In this document: positions 1-5,060 of the stretch, one piece after another
Layout of the letters: each line of letters begins with the position of its first letter
Position numbering within the stretch: position 1 is the stretch's first letter
From: JBCCMB01 sp039026555
GTDB lineage: Bacteria; Pseudomonadota; Alphaproteobacteria; Caulobacterales; Hyphomonadaceae
NCBI GenBank assembly: GCA_039026555.1
Contig: JBCCMB010000176.1
Coordinates: forward strand, 1 to 5,060
Direction of reading: 5' to 3'
Length of the DNA stretch: 5,060 bases
Notes under the pieces: generated by a model
Seen by the model: only the letters and a program-made list of their open reading frames with translations
Databases searched by the model: none
Told to the model about the DNA's origin: nothing
Made by a program: the position numbers and the translations under genes

Positions 1-557
1 CGCGCGGCGATGCGGTGGGCGGGCTCTTGTCGACCGCTCTTCCGCTCGTCATCGCTATGTTGGGCTGCGTGACGTTGGTCTTTAACTCCTTCCGTCTTGC
101 GGCCTTGGTGTTTTCCACCGGCGTTTTGTCGATCGGCCTCGCTTTCCTTGGCGTGTGGCTGTTCGGCTTGCCCATGGGCCTTATGGCGATTATCGGCGGC
201 ATGGGTCTGCTAGGCATCGCAATCAATGGCGCGATCGTCGTCTTGTCGGCGCTGACCGCCAACAAGGATGCAGTCGCGGGCGATATACAAGCGATCGAAG
301 ACGTCACCGTCGACGCGACGCGCCACATCGTCGCGACGACCTTCACCACTATTGGCGGGTTCGCCCCTCTAATAGCCACTGGGGATTCGTTCTGGCTGCC
401 TTTGGCCACCGGCATTGCGGGCGGCGTCGCCGGTTCAGCGATATTGGGCCTCTACTTTACGCCGGCGGCGTTCAAATTGTTGGGCGTCGGTCGTAAGCAG
501 GCCAGAGCGACGCGTTTAGATGCGCCCGGGCTTGCCTATCCTGCGGCGGCCGAATAA
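1..557 (+). CDS. RND-family efflux permease, C-terminal fragment (5' end outside window)
   Basis: The frame is open from the window edge (first full codon at 3) and ends at TAA 555-557, giving 184 residues of a protein whose family is usually about 1000-1050 residues long. It is the last membrane block of an inner-membrane, proton-driven RND pump. The visible residues start in the RND-typical AVGGLLS (4-10). Hydrophobic stretches at about 10-29, 33-54, 58-83, 109-126 and 131-160 match TM8 to TM12. The TM10 core GIAINGAIVVLSAL (71-84) aligns with AcrB GLSAKNAILIVEF, placing Asn75 where AcrB has the proton-relay Lys940. R107 and T112 match AcrB R973 and T978, and a GGFAPL segment (118-123) matches the TM11 GVMPL. 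The short tail after 160 is polar. The substrate cannot be told because the periplasmic domains are missing. The Nudix gene follows after 10 nt, suggesting co-transcription. The RND call is secure; the subfamily (HAE-type rather than heavy-metal) is inferred. Confidence 0.9.
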   Translation, partial: RGDAVGGLLSTALPLVIAMLGCVTLVFNSFRLAALVFSTGVLSIGLAFLGVWLFGLPMGLMAIIGGMGLLGIAINGAIVVLSALTANKDAVAGDIQAIEDVTVDATRHIVATTFTTIGGFAPLIATGDSFWLPLATGIAGGVAGSAILGLYFTPAAFKLLGVGRKQARATRLDAPGLAYPAAAE

Positions 558-567
558 TCCGCCTGTC

Positions 568-1167
568 ATGACACAGACACCTGCGCGTTGGCGCATCGCG
601 TCGGCGCGCACCATGTATGACAATCCGTGGATCCGCGTGCGCGAATACGAGGCGCTAGCGCCGACCGGCGCACCGGCGCGATACGGCCTGGTCGAAATGA
701 AAAACCTTTCGACCGGCGTGCTGCCGGTTGAGTCGGATGGGACGACCTATTTGGTGGGTCAAGACCGGTTCGCCTTCGGGCGCTATTCCTGGGAATTGCC
801 CGAGGGCGGCGGACCGAAAGAGGACGATCCAAAAGCGGCGGCGGCGCGCGAATTGGCCGAAGAGACCGGCTTCCAGGCGGCGTCTTGGCTCACGCTGATG
901 GAAGACGTGCATCTATCTAATTCGGTGACGGATGAACGCGCCTTCGCCTTTCTTGCGTGGGGTTTGTCGCCGATCGTTGGGGTCGATAAAGACGCTGTTG
1001 AAGACTTGGCGTTGCGCCGGTTGCCCTTTGGGGAAGCGCTCCGCATGGCGGCGGACGGAGAGATTAGCGATGTCTTCAGCCTTGTGATGTTGTTCAAGAC
1101 GAACCATCTTTTACAATCTGGCGCGTTGCCGTCTGATGTCGCCGATGCGTTGAAACGGGGCTTATAA
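568..1167 (+). CDS. Nudix hydrolase, ADP-ribose pyrophosphatase-like
   Basis: This is a 199-residue cytosolic enzyme expected to hydrolyse a nucleoside diphosphate linked to another group (ADP-ribose or a nucleotide sugar are the usual substrates of relatives), using Mg2+ or Mn2+. The Nudix box spans G80-F102: G80, then the catalytic core R94-E95-L96-A97-E98-E99-T100-G101-F102, all intact. The glutamate normally six residues after the first Gly is Asp86 here. Upstream, the YDNPWIRVREYE stretch (17-28) and the WELPEGGG segment (75-82) are typical of the ADPRase/NudF-like branch. I chose ATG 568 because it gives the normal family N-terminus; an in-frame ATG at 520 would add 16 residues inside the RND gene and has no family support. 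Neither start has a good Shine-Dalgarno, so translation may depend on coupling to the RND stop 10 nt upstream. cysE follows after 43 nt. The family is secure, the substrate is not. Confidence 0.9.
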   Translation: MTQTPARWRIASARTMYDNPWIRVREYEALAPTGAPARYGLVEMKNLSTGVLPVESDGTTYLVGQDRFAFGRYSWELPEGGGPKEDDPKAAAARELAEETGFQAASWLTLMEDVHLSNSVTDERAFAFLAWGLSPIVGVDKDAVEDLALRRLPFGEALRMAADGEISDVFSLVMLFKTNHLLQSGALPSDVADALKRGL

Positions 1168-1185
1168 CCGGGGCCCAAGCAAGAT

Positions 1186-1199
1186 TTGGTCGAGACCAA
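1186..1199. repeat. Perfect inverted repeat just ahead of and touching the cysE ribosome binding site
   Basis: TTGGTC and GACCAA are exact reverse complements separated by GA. In RNA this could form a 5-bp stem (1186-1190 with 1195-1199) closed by a CGAG loop. Its last two bases are the first two of the AAGGAGG Shine-Dalgarno. It could be a DNA operator or a weak translational hairpin, or chance; the stem is short, so the role is only a suggestion. Confidence 0.4.
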
Positions 1200-1204
1200 G
1201 GAGG
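1198..1204 (+). promoter_or_regulatory. Strong ribosome binding site of cysE
   Basis: AAGGAGG is a full match to the anti-Shine-Dalgarno and lies 6 nt ahead of ATG 1211. It fixes that start although it makes the protein about 21 residues longer at the N-terminus than E. coli CysE. It is the strongest ribosome binding site in the window. Confidence 0.85.
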
Positions 1205-1210
1205 CCGCAC

Positions 1211-2062
1211 ATGGCCGAAGATCGCCAAGACGCCGCACATTCATCGTCTAGATCGCCAAGAGCTGTCGCCGCCGCCGATCATGGCGCTGCGCCGCCCGTC
1301 TGGCAGAGATTGCGATTTGAGGCGCGAGCGGCCGCGGAAGCTGAGCCGAGCTTGTCGACTTATCTCAACGCGACTGTTCTTAATCACAATAATCTCACCG
1401 AAGCGCTCTGCTATCATCTGGCGCAGAAGCTCGATGGGCCAGATATGAATGCGTTGCAGATTTTGGAGATCTGCGAGCAGGCCCACGGGCAGGATGAAGA
1501 TCTGGTCTATTTCGCCGAGCGCGACATGCAGGCCGTGCTGGAGCGCGATCCGGCCTGTCGCACGCTGTTGCAGCCTTTCTTGTTCTTCAAAGGCTTCCTC
1601 GCCATTCAAAGCCACCGCATCGCGCATTGGCTGTGGACGCAGGAAAGGGACACGCTATCTTTCTTCTTCCAAAGCCGGACATCTGAATTGTTCAGCGTTG
1701 ACGTTCATCCGGCCGCGCATATCGGCTCCGGTCTGATGCTGGACCACGCGACAGGCATTGTGATCGGCGAGACGGCGCGCGTCGGTGACGATTGTTCCTT
1801 GCTGCACGGCGTTACGTTAGGCGGCACCGGCAAGGAATACACCGACCGCCATCCGAAAATCGGCAATGGCGTGCTGATTGGCGCAGGCGCAAAAGTGCTG
1901 GGCAATATCCATGTTGGCGATCTTGCACGTATCGGCTCGTCGAGCGTTGTGTTGGCCGACGTCCCGGCGCAATGCTCGGTCGCGGGCGTGCCGGCCAAGC
2001 CCGTCGGCGGTCCCTGCCATGAAGCAGCGCGGAACATGGATCATCGCATCGACGCAGAGTAA
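1211..2062 (+). CDS. cysE: Serine O-acetyltransferase (CysE)
   Basis: This cytosolic enzyme transfers acetyl from acetyl-CoA to L-serine, giving O-acetylserine, the carbon acceptor for sulfide in cysteine synthesis. It has 283 residues (E. coli 273). Residues 30-160 form the family's helical N-terminal domain (from VWQRLRFEARA; KGFLAIQSHRIAHWLW near 127-142). Residues 164-265 are the left-handed beta-helix of hexapeptide repeats (IGSGLM, VIGETA, IGNGVL, IGAGAK, IGSSSV). The catalytic residues match E. coli D143, H158 and H193 as D164 (DVHP), H179 (LDHATG) and H214 (DRHPKI), and the GVTLGGTGK acetyl-CoA segment (200-208) is intact. The first ~29 residues are a polar, Ala/Ser/Arg-rich extension, probably disordered. 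The tail ends in HRIDAE and lacks the terminal isoleucine with which E. coli CysE docks into cysteine synthase. The gene lies 43 nt after the Nudix gene and is probably in the same operon. The assignment is very secure. Confidence 0.97.
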   Translation: MAEDRQDAAHSSSRSPRAVAAADHGAAPPVWQRLRFEARAAAEAEPSLSTYLNATVLNHNNLTEALCYHLAQKLDGPDMNALQILEICEQAHGQDEDLVYFAERDMQAVLERDPACRTLLQPFLFFKGFLAIQSHRIAHWLWTQERDTLSFFFQSRTSELFSVDVHPAAHIGSGLMLDHATGIVIGETARVGDDCSLLHGVTLGGTGKEYTDRHPKIGNGVLIGAGAKVLGNIHVGDLARIGSSSVVLADVPAQCSVAGVPAKPVGGPCHEAARNMDHRIDAE

Positions 2063-2090
2063 CGCTTGGCGGCGTCTTCGTCCCCGCGCT

Positions 2091-2109
2091 CGACACCTGA
2101 TAGGTTTCG
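2091..2109. repeat. Imperfect 19-bp inverted repeat between cysE and the next gene
   Basis: The arms CGACACCT and AGGTTTCG pair at 7 of 8 positions around a GAT centre. The repeat sits in the 100-nt gap 2063-2162, 28 nt after the cysE stop and 54 nt before the next start. No T-run follows, so it is not a normal intrinsic terminator; an operator or a weak 3'-end hairpin are possible. The rest of the gap shows no -10/-35 pair I can defend: a TTGACT at 2129-2134 has no partner at the right distance. Confidence 0.35.
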
Positions 2110-2148
2110 ACCGCATAACGGCTCTCGTTTGACTAAGAGTTTGATCTT

Positions 2149-2154
2149 GAGGGG
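2149..2154 (+). promoter_or_regulatory. Ribosome binding site of the 183-residue gene
   Basis: GAGGGG lies 8 nt ahead of ATG 2163. It supports the + strand reading here over a long open frame on the opposite strand covering the same DNA. Confidence 0.65.
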
Positions 2155-2162
2155 ATTGTGCG

Positions 2163-2714
2163 ATGGCGCGCTTCGAAACGCTTTTGGAGACGGCGGAACG
2201 CTATCAGGTTGCGGCGAGTGAGAATTACGACCGTGTCCGCCGGATTGCGGAGGGCGTCCGCTCCGGGTTTTGCGCGTATCTTGCGGCCAATGATGGGGAA
2301 TGTGTACGTCTTGTGCCCCCGGCGGGACCTTTCCAGCCGAAGGATTATGGGGACGCCGCGTTCTCCATGCCGCCGCGCGGGTTTCGTCATATAGCGCCCA
2401 TCGCCTTTGGTTTGGCCGTCCGCGTGACGCGCGGCACCGATTGGATGCGCGTCGCTCTGCAATGCGCGAAGGAGGGCGAATCCTTTGTCGTTGCTATCGA
2501 AGAAGGCCGCTCGCATCGTTTCGACCTGCCCTTCACCGACGATGATCATCAGGAATTCTATGAGGCCTTGTTCGATCATATCGTCGATTGGCTGGAGGAT
2601 AAGATCAGCCGCTATGAGGATGGGGATTACGGCTCGCATTCGATCGGGTTTGACTTTAGCGATGACAAACACGCCGGCGACGGGTTGGTGGAGAATCTGA
2701 TATCCGTGTCTTAA
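2163..2714 (+). CDS. Unrecognised acidic cytosolic protein, 183 residues
   Basis: I do not recognise the family. The protein has no signal peptide and no membrane segment, so it should be soluble and cytosolic. It opens with a likely amphipathic helix (about 1-30, ending in VRRIAEGVRSGF), then a mixed region with a Pro-rich turn (VPPAGPFQP, 51-59) and a likely beta-rich core (about 80-122, including AFGLAVRV and FVVAIEEG). A very acidic segment follows (about 124-175, with roughly one residue in three Asp or Glu), containing a probable helix EFYEALFDHIVDWLEDKISRY (131-151) and a YEDGDYGSHSIGFDFSDD stretch (151-168). There are two cysteines (37 and 101) but no pattern suggesting a metal site or enzyme active site. 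ATG 2163 is supported by GAGGGG 8 nt upstream. The stop is 21 nt from the antiporter start, so the two are probably co-transcribed. A partner or regulator of the antiporter is only a guess from position. Confidence 0.75.
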   Translation: MARFETLLETAERYQVAASENYDRVRRIAEGVRSGFCAYLAANDGECVRLVPPAGPFQPKDYGDAAFSMPPRGFRHIAPIAFGLAVRVTRGTDWMRVALQCAKEGESFVVAIEEGRSHRFDLPFTDDDHQEFYEALFDHIVDWLEDKISRYEDGDYGSHSIGFDFSDDKHAGDGLVENLISVS

Positions 2715-2720
2715 GACGCG
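2705..2720. repeat. Palindrome spanning the stop codon ahead of the antiporter gene
   Basis: GTCTTAAGAC (2708-2717) is a perfect 10-bp palindrome. It extends to a 16-nt near-palindrome, CGTGTCTTAAGACGCG, if one G-U pair is allowed. In RNA it would form a 6-bp stem with a UUAA loop that holds the stop codon of the 183-residue gene, 15 nt ahead of the antiporter ATG. No T-run follows, so a terminator is unlikely; an operator or an element influencing reinitiation is possible. Confidence 0.4.
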
Positions 2721-2735
2721 TTCGGGGGCTGGCGG

Positions 2736-4589
2736 ATGCATGACAATTTGATCCTGTCGGTGTCGCTGATCGGCGTGTTGGGCGTCGGCGCGCAATGGCT
2801 CGCTTGGCGACTGCAAGCGCCCGCGATTGTATTGATGAGCGCGGCTGGCCTGGCGGTCGGACCGTTTTGGTCTGCGCTGACCGGACATCCGATTTTAGAT
2901 CCAAACGCCGAATTCGGCGAATTGCTCAGGCCCATCGTATCTCTGGCGGTGGCGGTCATCCTCTTTGAAGGCGGGCTCAATCTGCGCTTCCATGAATTGA
3001 AGGAAGCGGGCGCGGCTTTGCGTCGCTTGATTTTTGTGGGCACGCCCATCGCTTGGGCGCTTGGCAGTTTGGCGGCGCATTACGCGGCGGGCCTCTCCTG
3101 GGAGACCTCAATCCTATTCGCCGGTATATTGGTGGTGACCGGCCCGACTGTGATCATGCCCTTGCTGCGCCAATCAAAATTGGGCGGCCGTGTTGGGGCG
3201 ACGTTGAAATGGGAAGGCATTGTCAACGATCCCGTCGGCGCGCTTTTGGCGGTCGCCGTGTTTGAAGTCCTGCGGGTATTCAACGCGGGTGATGGCGGGG
3301 TGTTCGGCGCAGCTTTTTGGATCTTGTTCGCCGCCGGGCTTGGCGCATTGCTTGGAACCGTGTTCGGCGTCGTGCTCGTCCAAGCCTTCCGGCGCGGATT
3401 GACGCCCGAATATCTCAAAGCGCCTATCCTCTTCGCCGCTGTTTTGCTGTGCTATGCGCTGGCCGAAGAGATTGAACACGAAACCGGTTTGGTCGCGGTC
3501 ACTGCATTCGGCATGGCGCTCGCCAATTCCCGCATCGCCAGCTTGCAGGATGTTAGACGGTTTAAAGAGAACATCGCCGTTTTGCTGATTTCGGGCGTGT
3601 TCGTCATTCTTACGGCGAGCTTGACGCCCGAGACCATCGCCTCTGCGATGACGCCGGCGACGCTGTTGTTCTTGGTGTTGATGTTGTTTGTTGTGCGACC
3701 CGTCTCTGCGGGGCTCTCAACTTTTGGCGCTTTAGAAGCGAAAGAATCCATCCTGGTCGGATGGATCGCTCCGCGCGGCATCGTCGCCGTTGCGATTTCC
3801 GGCTTTTTTGCGCAACGCATGGTCGAAGCGGGTTATGAAGACGCGGAACGCATGATCCCGCTCGCGTTTGCGATGGCGATTTCCACCGTCGTGCTTCACG
3901 GATTCACAATCGGGCCGCTTGCGCGGCGGCTTGGATTGGCCCGCGTCGGCAAGCCAGGCGTATTGTTGGTTGGCTCAACGCCCTGGGGCGTGGGTTTTGC
4001 TAAAGCGCTACGGGACGCCGGTGCTGAAGTGTTGGTGGCGGACGCCAATTGGGGGCGATTGCGCGCAGCGCGTGAGGCGGGTCTGGACCGTTACTATGGC
4101 GAGGTCGTGTCTGAGGATGCAGAACTACGCTTAGATCATGCGCGGTTTGAAACCGTGGCGGCGGTGTCTGCGAACGAACCCTACAATGCGCTTGTATGCA
4201 GCCATTTCGCGCCGGAGCTTGGTCGTCACCATGTGTTTCAATTGTCGACGCAGGATGCTCAGGAAGATGATCCGCGCGCGATCGTGCTTTCTGCGCGCGG
4301 CCGCACTCTGGGCGGGCGGGGGCGGACGTATGATGCTTTCACCCGGGATTTTTATCGCGGTTGGGTCTTTTCCAAAACGCCGCTAACCGAGGACTACAAA
4401 CTTGCAGATCTGAGACGGGATCGGCCGGACGCAGATCTGCTCGCGGAAATCAGGCCGGATGGCGGACTGGTGTTTTTGGGACCGTCGCGTGATCCAAAGG
4501 CTGGGCCGGGCGCGGTGATCATCGCGTTTGGTCCCGCTGAGCTGAGTAAGCCGAAACAACAAACGAAGATACCGACGACCGAAAGCTAA
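2736..4589 (+). CDS. NhaP/CPA1-type cation:proton antiporter with C-terminal TrkA/RCK-like domain
   Basis: This 617-residue inner-membrane protein is expected to exchange Na+ or K+ for H+ in pH and ion homeostasis. Residues 1-398 form about 12-13 membrane segments. Family motifs are ILFEGGLNL (75-83), VTGPTVIMPLLR (134-145), KWEGIVNDPVGA (158-169) and WIAPRGIVAVAISG (343-356). The N164-D165 pair is the CPA1 ion-binding signature; CPA2 exchangers such as NhaA and KefB have Asp-Asp or Gln-Asp, so electroneutral exchange is likely. R347 fits the conserved Arg of that helix. Residues 408-505 look like a TrkA-N/RCK Rossmann fold: strand GVLLVG, then G413-S-T-P-W-G418 in place of GxGxxG, and VLVADAN (432-438) with Asp436 where NAD-binding relatives carry an acidic residue. 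Residues 506-600 match the tail of other NhaP-TrkA proteins (GWVFSKTPLTEDY, then a beta-rich end). ATG 2736 has only a G-rich stretch (2724-2728) as ribosome binding site. The family is secure; the ion is unknown. Confidence 0.92.
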   Translation: MHDNLILSVSLIGVLGVGAQWLAWRLQAPAIVLMSAAGLAVGPFWSALTGHPILDPNAEFGELLRPIVSLAVAVILFEGGLNLRFHELKEAGAALRRLIFVGTPIAWALGSLAAHYAAGLSWETSILFAGILVVTGPTVIMPLLRQSKLGGRVGATLKWEGIVNDPVGALLAVAVFEVLRVFNAGDGGVFGAAFWILFAAGLGALLGTVFGVVLVQAFRRGLTPEYLKAPILFAAVLLCYALAEEIEHETGLVAVTAFGMALANSRIASLQDVRRFKENIAVLLISGVFVILTASLTPETIASAMTPATLLFLVLMLFVVRPVSAGLSTFGALEAKESILVGWIAPRGIVAVAISGFFAQRMVEAGYEDAERMIPLAFAMAISTVVLHGFTIGPLARRLGLARVGKPGVLLVGSTPWGVGFAKALRDAGAEVLVADANWGRLRAAREAGLDRYYGEVVSEDAELRLDHARFETVAAVSANEPYNALVCSHFAPELGRHHVFQLSTQDAQEDDPRAIVLSARGRTLGGRGRTYDAFTRDFYRGWVFSKTPLTEDYKLADLRRDRPDADLLAEIRPDGGLVFLGPSRDPKAGPGAVIIAFGPAELSKPKQQTKIPTTES

Positions 4590-5060
4590 CCGGCGCCGAC
4601 CGTGTGCAGCGCCGCGCCGTTTTCCCGAAGCCAGACGCGTGCGGGCTTTACGTCAGGAATGCAGTGCGCGACTTGCGTCCAAAATCGGTCCGAATGGTTC
4701 ATTTCGACCAAATGCGCGACCTCATGGGCCGCCACATAGTCCAACACAAAGGGCGGCGCGCAGACCAAGCGCCACGAAAAATTCAACCGACCTTCCGCGG
4801 AACATGATCCCCAACGAGAGCGGGTGTCCTTAATCGCAATGCTGGTCGGTTCGACCCCCAGCGTTTGCGCGTGAACGGCGACACGATCGGACAAATCGGT
4901 CCGCGCGGCGGCCTTAAAAAAGGCGGCTGTCTTCTTCGCAAACGTCTCAGGCGCGCCAGGGACGCGTATTTCTGGCGTCTCAAGGTCGGCGGCCAGCCTG
5001 ACGCTTCGTCCCTTATCGCGCGCCACCAACCGGTGGAGTTCGCCGCGAAACGGCGCCAGC
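4586..5060 (-). CDS. YgjP-like (DUF45) zinc metallopeptidase, 5' end outside window
   Basis: The - strand frame is open from the right edge (first full codon at 5059) to TAG 4588-4586, giving 157 visible residues of a family usually about 220-250 long, so roughly the first third is missing. A TTG at 5029 is in frame, but the coding pattern continues upstream through LAPFRGELHR, so that is not the true start. Family hallmarks counted from the first visible residue: DTRSRWGSC (78-86), FSWRLVCAPPFVLDYVAAHE (94-113), the zinc motif H112-E113-V-A-H116, and third ligand H122 in EMNHSDRFW. All zinc ligands and the catalytic Glu are present. The family is annotated as M48-like peptidases; the physiological substrate is unknown. 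The gene converges on the antiporter and its stop overlaps that gene's stop by 4 nt. Confidence 0.92.
   Translation of the reverse strand, partial: LAPFRGELHRLVARDKGRSVRLAADLETPEIRVPGAPETFAKKTAAFFKAAARTDLSDRVAVHAQTLGVEPTSIAIKDTRSRWGSCSAEGRLNFSWRLVCAPPFVLDYVAAHEVAHLVEMNHSDRFWTQVAHCIPDVKPARVWLRENGAALHTVGAG
4591..4623 (+). terminator. Possible intrinsic terminator of the antiporter transcript, inside the opposing gene
   Basis: Two bases after the antiporter stop, CGGCGC (4591-4596) can pair with GCGCCG at 4614-4619, which is followed at once by TTTT (4620-4623). A second copy of the 3' arm at 4609-4614 offers a competing, tighter hairpin. The 17-nt loop and four-base T-tract make it weak. It lies in the 3' coding end of the - strand metallopeptidase gene, since the convergent stops leave no intergenic space. 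Confidence 0.35.

Noticed and set aside
783..1244. A 153-codon - strand frame over the Nudix gene.
   Set aside because: It lies opposite the conserved Nudix box and its product resembles no protein family; it is a shadow of the real gene.
2129..2157. TTGACT at 2129-2134 as a -35 box for the 183-residue gene.
   Set aside because: At 16-18 nt spacing the sequence is GGGGAT/GGGATT, not a -10 box, and it coincides with the ribosome binding site.
2650..2678. TTGACT at 2650-2655 as a -35 box for the antiporter gene.
   Set aside because: The expected -10 position reads GCCGGC; no promoter can be supported.
2133..2888. A 251-codon open frame on the - strand covering the whole 183-residue gene and the start of the antiporter.
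   Set aside because: It overlaps the secure N-terminus of the antiporter, its product is low-complexity and Arg/Gln/His-rich with no domain, and the + strand gene has a good ribosome binding site. Long antisense frames are common in GC-rich DNA.
4404..4440. Two copies of GCAGATCTG 27 nt apart within the antiporter gene.
   Set aside because: They are in frame and simply encode Ala-Asp-Leu twice with the same codons; no wider repeat surrounds them.
4911..4924. GCCTT-AAAA-AAGGC palindrome with an A6 run in the metallopeptidase gene, considered as a slippage or terminator site.
   Set aside because: It encodes an ordinary Ala-Phe-Phe-Lys-Ala stretch, the frame continues normally on both sides, and no alternative frame product is evident.
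1..5060. A defence island, toxin-antitoxin pair, biosynthetic cluster or mobile element linking these genes.
   Set aside because: The genes are housekeeping transport and metabolism types with no transposase, integrase, terminal repeats or abrupt composition change, and no shared pathway is visible.

Overview
The window reads as ordinary chromosomal DNA from a fairly GC-rich proteobacterium. The style of the proteins (the CysE core, the YgjP/DUF45 protease, the NhaP-TrkA antiporter, the RND C-terminus) points to Alphaproteobacteria. I cannot name a genus. I see no tRNA, rRNA, insertion sequence, phage gene, CRISPR array or origin.

Layout. Five genes run on the + strand and one comes in from the right on the - strand. 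From the left: (1) the last 184 codons of an RND efflux permease; (2) a 199-residue Nudix hydrolase starting 10 nt after the RND stop; (3) cysE, serine acetyltransferase, 43 nt further on behind a textbook Shine-Dalgarno; (4) after a 100-nt gap, a 183-residue acidic protein I do not recognise; (5) 21 nt further on, a 617-residue NhaP/CPA1-type cation:proton antiporter with a C-terminal TrkA/RCK-like region; (6) on the - strand, a YgjP-like zinc metallopeptidase whose 5' end lies beyond the window. Genes 5 and 6 converge and their stop codons overlap (TAA on +, TAG on -, sharing 4 nt).

How they fit together. Spacing suggests RND-Nudix(-cysE) and unknown-antiporter as two transcription units, with 2063-2162 the only gap large enough for an internal promoter, though I find no convincing -35/-10 pair there. 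CysE makes O-acetylserine for cysteine synthesis. The Nudix enzyme probably cleaves a nucleoside-diphosphate-linked metabolite. The RND pump and the antiporter are inner-membrane, ion-coupled transporters. No single shared pathway is evident.

I found no clear new multi-gene system. The items most worth a second look are the unrecognised acidic protein paired with the antiporter, the degenerate nucleotide-binding motif of the antiporter, the CysE C-terminus without the usual terminal isoleucine, the overlapping convergent stops with a possible terminator inside the opposing gene, and three small inverted repeats placed just ahead of genes 3, 4 and 5.
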